Positions 1-8,017 of a DNA stretch of 23,725 nucleotides are shown piece by piece (the stretch's first letter is position 1; every line of letters begins with the position of its first letter). The notes under the pieces were generated by a model. That model made no database searches. It was given only the letters and a program-made list of their open reading frames with translations, and was not told the DNA's origin. The stretch lies in the NCBI GenBank assembly GCA_964548275.1, contig CAZJQI010000063.1, positions 1-23,725 of the forward strand, written 5' to 3'. Origin of the DNA: JAUVUV01 sp964548275. Lineage in GTDB: Bacteria; Gemmatimonadota; Glassbacteria; GWA2-58-10. A program made the position numbers and the translations under genes.

Positions 1-54
1 ATAATGAAAGGGCCGCCGCCTGATCCGTATTTACACACCTATTGACAAGGGCTC
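1..54 (+). mobile_element. 3' end of an IS256-like element: transposase tail plus terminal repeat
   Basis: The window opens inside the last codons of a rightward gene ending N-E-R-A-A-A-stop (TGA at 21-23), followed by TTTACACACC and ATTGACAAGG. Bases 9-39 match the reverse complement of 10665-10695 at 30 of 31 positions, and that second site also ends a transposase-like frame with G-R-A-A-A-stop. A TTTACACA-type terminal repeat just after the transposase stop is what I know from IS256/mutator elements; the family name rests on memory of such ends and on the tail at 10681. Weaker similarity continues to about base 54. The methyltransferase on the other strand ends inside this repeat. The rest of the element lies left of the window. 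Confidence 0.6.
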
Positions 55-776
55 TTTCTAACTAAATTAAGATCATCACTCATTGTAGTTATCTCAGATA
101 ACCAACCAGAAACAACTAATGCATCAATCTTTTTCTTCCGCACTCCAACTTCTGGGCCAAAGTGTAAATTACTAGCAGAAGTAACCAATACTTTAGCGAA
201 AGCTAACAATTCATGATCAATTAATTTTTCATCTTTGTTCTTTTTTAATTCTCCAAGCAATACAAGTGATTTATGTAAAGGAATAGGGCTTATTGAATCC
301 TTTAGAATTAGTTTTTCAGTCTCACTGGGTAGTTTCTTTAATTTTTCATAAAAAAGGTATTCTTTATAATTTAAAGCATCATCCCCGAATATAACATCAT
401 CTTCTATACCCAAACTTTCCAGTTCTAATAATACGTTTTTAACAATATTTTCTGCATGTTTAATTAATTTTTTTGTATCTAAATTCCAATTAACCTTAAC
501 TCTACTCGCAAAATAAGCCATGGGGTTCGCTTCGACCCCAATACTTTCTATTCCTTGTTTTTTTGCTTCAACTAAAGTTGTTCCAGTACCACAAAATGGG
601 TCTAGAATAACATTCCCAGTGCTTAGATTGAATTTATTGATATATTCTCTAACCAGATGTGGTGGAAAAGATAGTATAAATCGATACCAATCATGTACGG
701 AGCGATCTTTATCCTCTATCTTATTATTGTTTTTATTGCTCTTTATGTTTTTAACAGTATTATTTGCAGTTTTCAT
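39..776 (-). pseudogene. DNA methyltransferase (N4/N6 type), truncated at its 3' end
   Basis: This frame encodes 245 residues that look like the N-terminal half of a site-specific DNA methyltransferase. The SAM-binding motif I, DPFCGTGTTLVEA, lies at about residues 59-71 and is followed by GIESIGVEANP (motif II). The stretch LHFGPEVGV near residue 205 is familiar from a class in which the catalytic S/N-PPY motif lies further downstream. No PPY motif is present here. The last codons (K-S-P-C-Q-stop) fall within the terminal repeat of the IS256-like element at 1-54, so the gene was probably cut by that insertion and is likely inactive. The segment is clearly AT-rich and rich in Lys, Asn and Ile, unlike the GC-rich genes to its right, which suggests horizontal origin. 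The ATG at 776 has only a weak AAGAAG ribosome site. No restriction partner is seen in the window. Confidence 0.75.
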
Positions 777-1151
777 CTTCTTTTAATTGTTTACGTTTAA
801 TCAGGGTTTTTGGTGCTTTTCATTTAACTATAAATTCATAATTAAATTACAACAGCCGCCGTTTTTTATCCAGACTTTTTTAGAAGACAATATTCTTAAA
901 GTGAATTGATCTTTTAATATATGCGCAGCAATAAACCGCTGCCGTGGCCAAAAGAATATAGCAAAAAATAGACCTTGCTGGAAATGGACACATTTATTCT
1001 AGCCAATATCATGGTTAAATATAGCGAATCCGTTTTCTCAGTCAATCCGGCAGACCGGAATTAAATAAACTCTTTTTATTTCCGGGCCGGGTGCTATTTT
1101 TATTTTAAGAACAACATAATCCATTCCAAACCTTTCAGTGAGGTCGGCGCG
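777..1151. other. Intergenic region, AT-rich to GC-rich transition
   Basis: No convincing coding frame, repeat or RNA gene is visible on either strand. It separates the leftward methyltransferase from the rightward lipoprotein gene and should hold both promoters. Composition shifts from AT-rich at the left to mixed at the right, which may mark the edge of the transferred segment. I could not pick a single convincing -35/-10 pair. Confidence 0.5.
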
Positions 1152-2552
1152 ATGAAACAGGGAAAGAACAGCCAGCTTTTATTTACCGCTCTGCTTGCAG
1201 CCTCGTTTTTGCCTTTTCTGCTTTCTTCCTGCTCGAAACCGAAAATTGTGATGATTGAACCGGTGGAGATCGATGACGTGCTTGTCAACCCTGGGATGGG
1301 TTTCACTACCTTTTACAGCTTCAATGGCGATGAGATAAACGCAAACCACCCGGAGTGCTCGATCGCTTATTTCCGCTGGTACTGGGACGTGCTGGAGCCG
1401 GCAGAAGGTATGGTCAATTTCGCGATGATCGACAGCATCCTGGCGATCTGTCGTGAGAGGGAGCAGAAACTGGCTTTCCGGGTGATGTGCCAGAACGGGC
1501 ACGAGATGGCGGACAAGTCGGTTACCGAGAAATGGGAGGTGCCGGATTGGTTTAAAAATTCAGGGGCTGGTGGCTGTACTTACCAGAACGGCAAGAGCTG
1601 GCAGCCGGACTACGACGACCCGATCTTTCTCGAAAAGCACGGCAACCTGATCAGGGCTCTGGCAGCCCGTTATGACGGTCACCCGGACCTGGATCACGTG
1701 GATATCGGCTCTGTGGGCCGCTGGGGCGAATGGCACAGTTCGAGAACCGGCTGTCCCATGCCAACAGAGGAAAACATGGAGCGCATTGTCGATCTTTATT
1801 TAGACAATTTCAGGAAAACGCCGCTGGTGATGAATATCGACGGCGGGTCTGCGCTGGAGTACGCAGTCTCCAGGGGCACGGGCTGGCGGGCCGACTGCCT
1901 GGGAGACATGCGTTCGGTAACCGACGACACAAACTGGGATCACATGCATATCGCCTATCCCCAGGCAATCGAAGAGTATAACCTGGGCGAGGTATGGAAA
2001 AACGCCCCGGTTGCTCTGGAGACCTGCTGGAACATGCTTCACTGGGAAGAAAAGGAGTGGGACGTAGAATATATCTTTGAAAAAGCTTTGGAGTGGCACA
2101 TCTCGGTGCTCAATAACAAATCTTTCCCGATACCGGAGCAATGGTGGCCCAGAGTAGAAAGCCTGCAGAAAAGAATGGGTTACCGGTTTGTCCTCAAACT
2201 CCTGGAACACTCTCAAAAAGCCTCTCTAGGAGAAACACTATCACTGGCGATGACCTGGGAGAATAAAGGCGTGGCCCCCTGCTACCTGAAACATCCCGTA
2301 GCTGTTGAACTGCGAAACGCGCAAAGCGGAGAAAACTTCACTTTAAACACGGATATCGATATCACCAACTGGCTGCCCGGAACTCACCAGGCCTCTGCGT
2401 CCCTGCAATTGTCCCCTGATATGCCATCAGGGGAATACGAGATTCTGCTCGCCCTTCTCGACCCTTACAGCCTCAAACCCCGGATAAAGCTCGCTATCGA
2501 AGGTCAGGTCGAGGGTGGCTGGTACAGGGTCAGCCGGGTAAAGATAGATTGA
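1152..2552 (+). CDS. DUF4832/DUF4874-type exported lipoprotein, TIM-barrel-like
   Basis: This 466-residue protein starts at ATG 1152, with GAGG about 10 bases upstream. A lipoprotein signal peptide is clear: hydrophobic residues 9-24, then lipobox L-S-S-C with Cys27 as the likely lipidated residue. The early V-N-P-G-M-G-F motif (about 45-51) and the A-Y-F-R-W-Y-W-D-V-L-E-P block (about 72-83) are typical of DUF4874/DUF4832 proteins, whose barrel resembles GH42/GH-A enzymes. VGRWGEWH (188-195, with Glu193) sits where such barrels place an acidic catalytic residue; catalysis is inferred, not shown. Residues from about 350 onward form a beta-sandwich-like DUF4832 tail. It is the first of four rightward genes for exported proteins, 54 bp before the next start. 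The substrate is unknown. Confidence 0.72.
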   Translation: MKQGKNSQLLFTALLAASFLPFLLSSCSKPKIVMIEPVEIDDVLVNPGMGFTTFYSFNGDEINANHPECSIAYFRWYWDVLEPAEGMVNFAMIDSILAICREREQKLAFRVMCQNGHEMADKSVTEKWEVPDWFKNSGAGGCTYQNGKSWQPDYDDPIFLEKHGNLIRALAARYDGHPDLDHVDIGSVGRWGEWHSSRTGCPMPTEENMERIVDLYLDNFRKTPLVMNIDGGSALEYAVSRGTGWRADCLGDMRSVTDDTNWDHMHIAYPQAIEEYNLGEVWKNAPVALETCWNMLHWEEKEWDVEYIFEKALEWHISVLNNKSFPIPEQWWPRVESLQKRMGYRFVLKLLEHSQKASLGETLSLAMTWENKGVAPCYLKHPVAVELRNAQSGENFTLNTDIDITNWLPGTHQASASLQLSPDMPSGEYEILLALLDPYSLKPRIKLAIEGQVEGGWYRVSRVKID

Positions 2553-2606
2553 TGTCATCTGCCATAGCTATTAAACCCAGTATTGTCTAGCTGTCAGGAG
2601 GTTTTG

Positions 2607-4415
2607 ATGTTTAAATCTGTTTCGCGGCCGTTGGGTGTTTTTATAGCGATTTCGCTGGTTTTATGCCTTGCTACGCGTTCTTCAGCCAAAGGGGAGATAA
2701 AAACGTTGAGCAAAGTGATCTCCGAGCCTGAGGCGGAATACGTAATCGAGGTGGGCGGCACGCTCGATCCTGAGAACGTGGAGATCACGATTGAGAACCT
2801 GGGAGATACTCCGGTTAAGGACCCGCGGATAAGTGTCAACGGTTTTTACGACTGGTTCGATATTAATTCCATGGTGGAGGAAATAACCGCCGGCTGCACG
2901 ACTGATGAGGAGAAGGCCCTGACGATCTGGAAGTGGGTGCTATGGAAAAGGTTTCAGCGCTCGCCCCACGACGAGAGCGCTCTTCACCCGGTAAGGGCCT
3001 TGAACTGCTATGGTTACGGCATTTGCGGGCATACGGCATCCTGGATAAAGGCCCTCTGCAGGGCGGCTGGTCTCCAGGCGCGTGTCTGGGAGATCGCCGG
3101 GCACACTGTAAGCGAGGTCTTTTACAACGGCGGCTGGCACATGCTGGACGGCAATGTAAAGGTTTTCTACCTGGCCCGAGACAACCGCACTATCGCCAGT
3201 ATTGCCGAGCTGGAAAAGGATCGCTGGCTGATCGAGCGCACGATCCATCCACGCGACCCCTGGGTGCGCCAGGACGATTCGCCGGGACGCAACATCCAGT
3301 TTGTCCGCTACCTGATTACCGAACGGGACAACTGGGAATCGGACGGTTATGACTACGAGAACAAAAGGCCATACAGCATGTCCATGACACTCAAGCCTGG
3401 TGAAAAGCTCCTCCGCTGGTGGGAGCCTGTGCTGGGAAAATTCGAGTCTCCCGACAAGAACCCTCTGGTTCCGCAAAGGTATGCCAACGGCCAACTGATC
3501 TGGGAACCCGATCTGGAAAATGTGGACCTGATAGACTATATCGACGTTGTAGAGAACGTGACTACCCGGGCTCAGGACGGCCAGAACCCGGCGATTCATA
3601 TCAAGCACATTCAGGACTACGAGCTTTACTCCCGCGCAGCTCGTTTCGCCCTTCACATCCGCTCTCCCTATCCGGCAGTGGGGGGGCGTTTCTGGTGCAG
3701 GCTAATCAAGGAGGACGCCTCAAAGGGACAGGCCAGTGTCTTTTACGGCCACCCGGGGCACGGTGAAGGCAACCTTTACACTTTCCGCTGGGGCCGGGGT
3801 ACCCAGGATATCGAACTGGATCTCTACCCCAACATTTTAAAAGATATGCCGGTTTATCACTACCAGATCGGATTTGCCTTGAAAGGCAGCGCCAGGGCAG
3901 ACCCGCCCACTCAGGCCGGAGTGGACTGGTTCAAATCGGTCACAGACTTTCAGGTGTCCCCGCACAGCCTGCCGGCTCTTTCCAAAGGGAGGAACGTAAT
4001 CCGCTATCAGGACAACTCCACAGGCCCCAGAAAGGTACGCATAACCCACAAGTGGCGCGAGATCAGCGACAACACGGCTCCAGACAGGGTTACCGGGGTA
4101 GTCTCACCGAAAAATTCTGAAGAGGTCAACACTCTCACCCCAACCCTCGAATGGCACGCTGCCAAAGACCCGGACAAGGGCGACAGTGTCAGTGATTACC
4201 AGGTGATAGTCAGCCTGCGGCCCGACTGCCGCTGGCCTCTGTCGCTGTCGCTTTACCGCAGTGTCGGCTCTGCTGTCTGTCAGTGGAGAGTGCCGGAGAG
4301 TTTCCTCAACCCCGGAACAACCTATTACTGGAAAGTGCGTGCCCGCGACAGCCGGGGCGCAGTGGGCCAGTGGGGAGATGTATGCAATTTCAAAACCTCG
4401 GCAAAGGCGAAATAA
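2607..4415 (+). CDS. Exported transglutaminase-like protein with C-terminal FN3-like domain
   Basis: I place the start at ATG 2607 because TCAGGAGG lies 6 bases upstream; an upstream in-frame TTG at 2583 has no such site. The protein is 602 residues with a Sec signal peptide (cleavage near S-S-A/K, residue 27). The transglutaminase-like core spans about 85-200. Its catalytic triad is readable as Cys140 in Y-G-I-C-G-H-T, His166 in A-G-H-T-V-S-E-V and Asp181 in M-L-D-G-N. Bacterial members of this fold are usually proteases, amidases or structural modules, so the reaction cannot be assigned. A middle region of about 300 residues is unrecognised and beta-rich. The last 110 residues form an FN3-like domain with L-N-P-G-T-T-Y-Y-W-K-V-R-A-R-D. 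Two orphan gene tails at 7753 and 10884 encode a closely similar domain end. Confidence 0.72.
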   Translation: MFKSVSRPLGVFIAISLVLCLATRSSAKGEIKTLSKVISEPEAEYVIEVGGTLDPENVEITIENLGDTPVKDPRISVNGFYDWFDINSMVEEITAGCTTDEEKALTIWKWVLWKRFQRSPHDESALHPVRALNCYGYGICGHTASWIKALCRAAGLQARVWEIAGHTVSEVFYNGGWHMLDGNVKVFYLARDNRTIASIAELEKDRWLIERTIHPRDPWVRQDDSPGRNIQFVRYLITERDNWESDGYDYENKRPYSMSMTLKPGEKLLRWWEPVLGKFESPDKNPLVPQRYANGQLIWEPDLENVDLIDYIDVVENVTTRAQDGQNPAIHIKHIQDYELYSRAARFALHIRSPYPAVGGRFWCRLIKEDASKGQASVFYGHPGHGEGNLYTFRWGRGTQDIELDLYPNILKDMPVYHYQIGFALKGSARADPPTQAGVDWFKSVTDFQVSPHSLPALSKGRNVIRYQDNSTGPRKVRITHKWREISDNTAPDRVTGVVSPKNSEEVNTLTPTLEWHAAKDPDKGDSVSDYQVIVSLRPDCRWPLSLSLYRSVGSAVCQWRVPESFLNPGTTYYWKVRARDSRGAVGQWGDVCNFKTSAKAK

Positions 4416-4460
4416 CTTGCAGACAGCTTAAATTACCAGATTGTCCCAAAGGAGTAACCA

Positions 4461-6470
4461 ATGATAAAAAGACTGTTCACTTTATCCTGGATCGAGTCGA
4501 TTTTTCTTGCCCTTGTTATTTCCGCACCACCGCTGGACGCTCAGGTGGATATCGAAACAGTATCTCTGGACACCGTCCGCATGAATGCTTATCTCGCGGC
4601 AGAGGCGGAAAAACTGGAGCGGGAAGCCTGGGAGAGAATCAATTCCCGAGAAAAACTGGAAGCCGAAAGAAAAGCCCTTCGCGAGGAGTTCCTTTTCATG
4701 ATCGGCCTCGACCCCCTCCCGGTTCGCACCCCTCTTCAGCCAACCGTAGTCCGAACTATCGAGCGAAAGGAATATACGATAGAAGTTCTGTACTTCCAGA
4801 GCATGCCGCGTTTTTACGTTACCGCCAATCTTTATAAGCCGAAAAAAGGGGGAGAGCGTTTCCCGGCGGTGGTCTGGGGGCCGGGGCACTCGAGCTATCG
4901 CTACGGCGCTAAAGCCCTGCGTCAGAATTACGCCATTCCCTGGGTGCGCGACGGTTATATCTGCATGGTGATCGATCCGATACAGGTGGCGGAGGTACTC
5001 GGAGTGCACCGGGGCGTTTCAGCCAGGGGACTGCGCCACTGGTACGCGCGCGGCTACACGCCGATCGGAATCGAGGTCTGGAATGCAATGCGCGCGGTCG
5101 ATTACCTGATCGACAGGCCGGATGTGGATGGGAGCAAACTGACAATCAACGGGGTCTCGGGCGGAGGCCACCTGAGCTGGATGGCCGGCGCAGCGGATGA
5201 GCGTATCACCGTGGTACAGCCGGTTGCCGGAACCGCAGACGTGGAAAACCACGTTAAGCTCGACCTGCAACGCATGCACTGCGACTGCGCCTATTTTATC
5301 AACGCCTTCCGCCACGACTGGCCCACCCTTGCCGCCCTGATCGCGCCTCGTCCCCTGCTGATGCACAATTCCACTGAGGACGCTTACTATCCGCCTTCAG
5401 GATACAGGGCGGTTCTGCAAAAGGCGAAGCAAGTTTTCGCCTTTTTCGGCGTCCCGGAGAAAACGGATATGTTCGAGGTCTCAGGCCGTCACGGATACAC
5501 GCAGCCGCAGCGGGAAAAAGCTGTTGAATGGAGCAACTGGTGTCTTTTCGGCAAGAAAACAACAGTAAAAGAGGAGCCTTTTGATTCGGTGCCGGGCGAA
5601 AAACTTGCCGCTCTGGGAGGGCAATACGGCGAGCATCCGGAGAATATCAACGACCGGATTCAGGAACTGCTGATACCCACAGCTCAACTGGAAACTTATA
5701 ATAACCTGGATGAATGGGAGAAAAAACACGCTGAGATAATGCAAAAGTTGCGGAATATGGTTTTCCGCAATATGCCTGCCAGAGCCAGGGCAGTGAAAGT
5801 TTCGCAAGGAGAGCGCGGCTCTTTTGCACTCGAGACCGAACCCGGAATCCGAGTGGGCATGGCCTCCAACCTTCGCCAGCCGGGAATGCAGAAACAGCCG
5901 GCTATTCTTTATATCGCCTCGCCAGGGGAAACACGCACAAGTTGCTGGAGCATGATGAGCGATTACCCTTATGGCAATTGGACCACCTCTTTGAACGTGA
6001 TCTATCCTCGCGGCACAGGAAATCAGCTCTGGAACTCCACACTGAGGAAAAAATTCGAGCGAACCTCGATGATTCTTGGCCGCACGGTGGATGATATGCG
6101 GCTATTCGACGTGCTCTGTGCGGTGGAGTATATTGCCACGCACCCCTCATATGATGGGACAAGTCTCACAGTGGTAGGCAAGGGAGAGGCTGGAATTCTG
6201 GGAGCCTATGCGGCCCTGCTGGATTCGAGGATCACCAGGGTCATCCTCTTCTCTCCGCCGCTAACCCACGAAAACGGCCCCATTTTTCTCAACGTCCTGC
6301 GCTACACGGATATTCCCCAGGTTCTGGCGATGCTCGCTCCGCGGGAACTGGTTTTCCTGACCCACGAGATCGAAAATTTCACTTATACACGCGAGATATA
6401 CAAGCTCAAAAGCACCGGGAGAAAGTTCCGCAGGGCCTATACAGTGGCCCAGGCGCTGAATTTGAAATAG
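4461..6470 (+). CDS. Exported two-domain alpha/beta hydrolase (acetyl xylan esterase/prolyl oligopeptidase-like)
   Basis: This 669-residue protein starts at ATG 4461 behind AAAGGAG. It has a signal peptide (cleavage near D-A-Q, residue 27), a helical linker, then a first alpha/beta-hydrolase domain (about 100-355). The full triad is visible: Ser233 in G-V-S-G-G-G-H, Asp307 in S-T-E-D-A-Y-Y and His344 in G-R-H-G-Y. This suits a secreted esterase or peptidase-like hydrolase; deacylation of a glycan is inferred from its neighbours. A second domain (about 430-669) repeats the fold pattern, including H-P-S-Y-D-G-T-S-L-T-V-V-G-K-G-E-A-G, but Glu576 takes the nucleophile position. That half is probably a non-catalytic pseudo-hydrolase. 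The gene lies 45 bp after the transglutaminase-like gene, consistent with one transcription unit. Confidence 0.75.
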   Translation: MIKRLFTLSWIESIFLALVISAPPLDAQVDIETVSLDTVRMNAYLAAEAEKLEREAWERINSREKLEAERKALREEFLFMIGLDPLPVRTPLQPTVVRTIERKEYTIEVLYFQSMPRFYVTANLYKPKKGGERFPAVVWGPGHSSYRYGAKALRQNYAIPWVRDGYICMVIDPIQVAEVLGVHRGVSARGLRHWYARGYTPIGIEVWNAMRAVDYLIDRPDVDGSKLTINGVSGGGHLSWMAGAADERITVVQPVAGTADVENHVKLDLQRMHCDCAYFINAFRHDWPTLAALIAPRPLLMHNSTEDAYYPPSGYRAVLQKAKQVFAFFGVPEKTDMFEVSGRHGYTQPQREKAVEWSNWCLFGKKTTVKEEPFDSVPGEKLAALGGQYGEHPENINDRIQELLIPTAQLETYNNLDEWEKKHAEIMQKLRNMVFRNMPARARAVKVSQGERGSFALETEPGIRVGMASNLRQPGMQKQPAILYIASPGETRTSCWSMMSDYPYGNWTTSLNVIYPRGTGNQLWNSTLRKKFERTSMILGRTVDDMRLFDVLCAVEYIATHPSYDGTSLTVVGKGEAGILGAYAALLDSRITRVILFSPPLTHENGPIFLNVLRYTDIPQVLAMLAPRELVFLTHEIENFTYTREIYKLKSTGRKFRRAYTVAQALNLK

Positions 6471-6497
6471 TAAGCTTTTAAAGTGCGTGGCGGGTGT

Positions 6498-6704
6498 AGC
6501 CTGGATTATTCATAAAATAGTAAGATGTTATGTTTCCCCGGGGCTTGGGGGGCGGCGGGCGCATGAAATGCGCTCCGTTGCGCAAAAGCGCAACGGTCTG
6601 TGCGACTTGGGTCGCACAGCCGCCGCCCCCTCCCTCGGTGGCTGATAACAAACTCAAAACTAAGTGATTAGCCCTGTCAAGGCCCGGGTTTCATGAATAA
6701 TACG
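6498..6704 (+). repeat. Structured MITE-like repeat, copy 1, with four-way cloverleaf core
   Basis: About 207 bp matches 18162-18375 in the same orientation. The ends are imperfect inverted repeats (GCCTGGATTATTCAT at the left; TCATGAATAATACG at the right). The core, 6547-6631, folds as follows. The outer stem is GGGGGGCGGCGG (6547-6558) with 6620-6631 (12 pairs, one G-U). Hairpin 1 is 6559-6573 (6 bp, GAA loop). Hairpin 2 is 6575-6596 (9 bp, AAAA loop). Hairpin 3 is 6598-6619 (9 bp, TTGG loop). Only bases 6574 and 6597 are unpaired at the junction. It has no ORF, so any movement would need a transposase supplied in trans. It lies in the gap before the concanavalin-like gene and could affect read-through. 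Confidence 0.85.
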
Positions 6705-6764
6705 TGCTAGAAGCTGTAATTTAAGGCATAAAATATTTTTATTTCTAGGATTAAAGGTGGGAAA

Positions 6765-7715
6765 ATGAAAATCACAATCCGGTCGCAGTTATATTCTACT
6801 AACTCGGGTTTTGTTCTAACGGTGGTTTCCCTGCTTTGTTTGTCACAGTTGTCTTGCACTCCCGAACAAGTAGTAACGCATTCCCCGGCCGATTCGGCTG
6901 AATTGGTGCTGTTCGAGGAGGATTTCGAGGATGCGCACTGGGCCTCCCGGGGCTGGTACGATGGCCCGCAGATTGAACTCTCCACTGAAGAGAAAGTTCA
7001 GGGTAACGGTTCCTGTGTCTGGCATTGGAAAAAGCAAGGTGACATCCTCCCCGGGGGCAAGGGCGGCAGGGTAAGGATTCCCCCAACTGCAAGCGTAACC
7101 TTGAGCTATTCTATCAAGCACAGCGAAAACTGGGAATGGACCGGCAGGGGCTACCACCCCCATGAATTCCTGTTCATGACAACCGAGGACGGCGAACATA
7201 CAGGCCCTGCCTCCACTCATCTCACCCTGTATGTCGAGACTATCGATGGAAAGCCTACGCTCGGTATCCAGGACAGTAAAAATATCGATGAGTCGCGGAT
7301 CGGAGAAAAACTGGTCGGGATAACTGAAAGAAGAGCCGTGGCCGGCGGCAACGGCGACAGCGACAGTTACAGTGGCGGCTATTACAAGTTCGGCGAACTC
7401 TACCGCAACGGTAAGCACTGGCAGCCGGAGGAGATATATTTCAGCGATGAGCCCGGACCCCGCTATAAGGGAAGCTGGCACCATGTCAAGGCGCATTTCA
7501 AGCTGAACAGTATTGTTGACGGCAAGGGAATCAATGACGGTGTATTGCAGTACTGGCAAGATGGTGAACTGATCATGGACTGCCACGATGTTGTTTTCCG
7601 GACAGGTCAGCACCCGGATATGAAAATCAACCAGTTTCTTATGCTTCCGTATATTGGCCCAGGGGCAAAGCGCGAGCAGAAAATCTGGATCGATAATTTG
7701 AAAATTACCCGTTAA
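6765..7715 (+). CDS. Exported concanavalin-like / polysaccharide-lyase-like protein
   Basis: This 316-residue protein starts at ATG 6765 behind AAGGTGG. A hydrophobic signal segment (about 14-30) ends in L-S-Q-L-S-C; the lipobox is weak at -3, so it may be a lipoprotein or simply secreted. The rest is beta-rich: an F-E-E-D-F-E-D-A-H-W start, repeated aromatic strands, K-G-S-W-H-H-V-K-A-H-F near residue 242 and a closing I-W-I-D-N-L-K-I-T-R. This is the usual layout of concanavalin A-like sandwich domains found in polysaccharide-lyase-like and glycan-binding proteins. No catalytic residues can be named with confidence. The structured repeat separates it from the upstream hydrolase gene, so it may have its own promoter. 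Confidence 0.6.
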   Translation: MKITIRSQLYSTNSGFVLTVVSLLCLSQLSCTPEQVVTHSPADSAELVLFEEDFEDAHWASRGWYDGPQIELSTEEKVQGNGSCVWHWKKQGDILPGGKGGRVRIPPTASVTLSYSIKHSENWEWTGRGYHPHEFLFMTTEDGEHTGPASTHLTLYVETIDGKPTLGIQDSKNIDESRIGEKLVGITERRAVAGGNGDSDSYSGGYYKFGELYRNGKHWQPEEIYFSDEPGPRYKGSWHHVKAHFKLNSIVDGKGINDGVLQYWQDGELIMDCHDVVFRTGQHPDMKINQFLMLPYIGPGAKREQKIWIDNLKITR

Positions 7716-7752
7716 AGTAATCCATTGTTGTCTTAATACCGGGAGGAGTTAT

Positions 7753-7977
7753 GTCCACTCCGGCACGGTTTTCAAGGCCCCGAAAGGCTGGCTCAATCCG
7801 AAAACCACCTGTTACTGGCGCGTAAAAGCCAAGGATGCCACCGGCAGATGGACTTCGTCTCCTGTAAAGTCGTCTTTCCGGGCCGTATGTTATTCCGCAC
7901 TAGTGTGCGGTTCCAGCAATTTGTCAACAATATTTAGGAACCTCGTTACCAGTCAGGTGTATGCGACGCCCTGCTAG
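7753..7977 (+). pseudogene. Orphan C-terminal FN3-like fragment, copy 1
   Basis: Reading from 7753 gives V-H-S-G-T-V-F-K-A-P-K-G-W-L-N-P followed by K-T-T-C-Y-W-R-V-K-A-K-D-A-T-G-R-W, which resembles the FN3-like end of the transglutaminase-like protein at 2607-4415. Bases 7751-7852 match 10882-10983 with only a handful of mismatches. After 7852 the two copies diverge, and this one runs through unrelated codons to a TAG at 7975. There is no start and no preceding domain, so it is a gene remnant. It marks the left border of the 7.75-10.98 kb island. Confidence 0.6.
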
Positions 7978-8017
7978 AGAGGCAGGAACAGTTATTCGTG
8001 ATAATGAATGGTGCCCA

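Noticed and set aside
2940..3656. Leftward 238-codon frame opposite the transglutaminase-like gene
   Set aside because: Shadow of a well-supported coding frame; no ribosome site or motif.
6547..6631. tRNA gene (cloverleaf shape)
   Set aside because: Stem lengths and loops do not fit a tRNA: 12-bp outer stem, 3-4 base loops, no anticodon loop of seven, no T-loop consensus.
6843..7613. Leftward 256-codon frame opposite the concanavalin-like gene
   Set aside because: Shadow frame; the rightward frame has a start, ribosome site and export signal.
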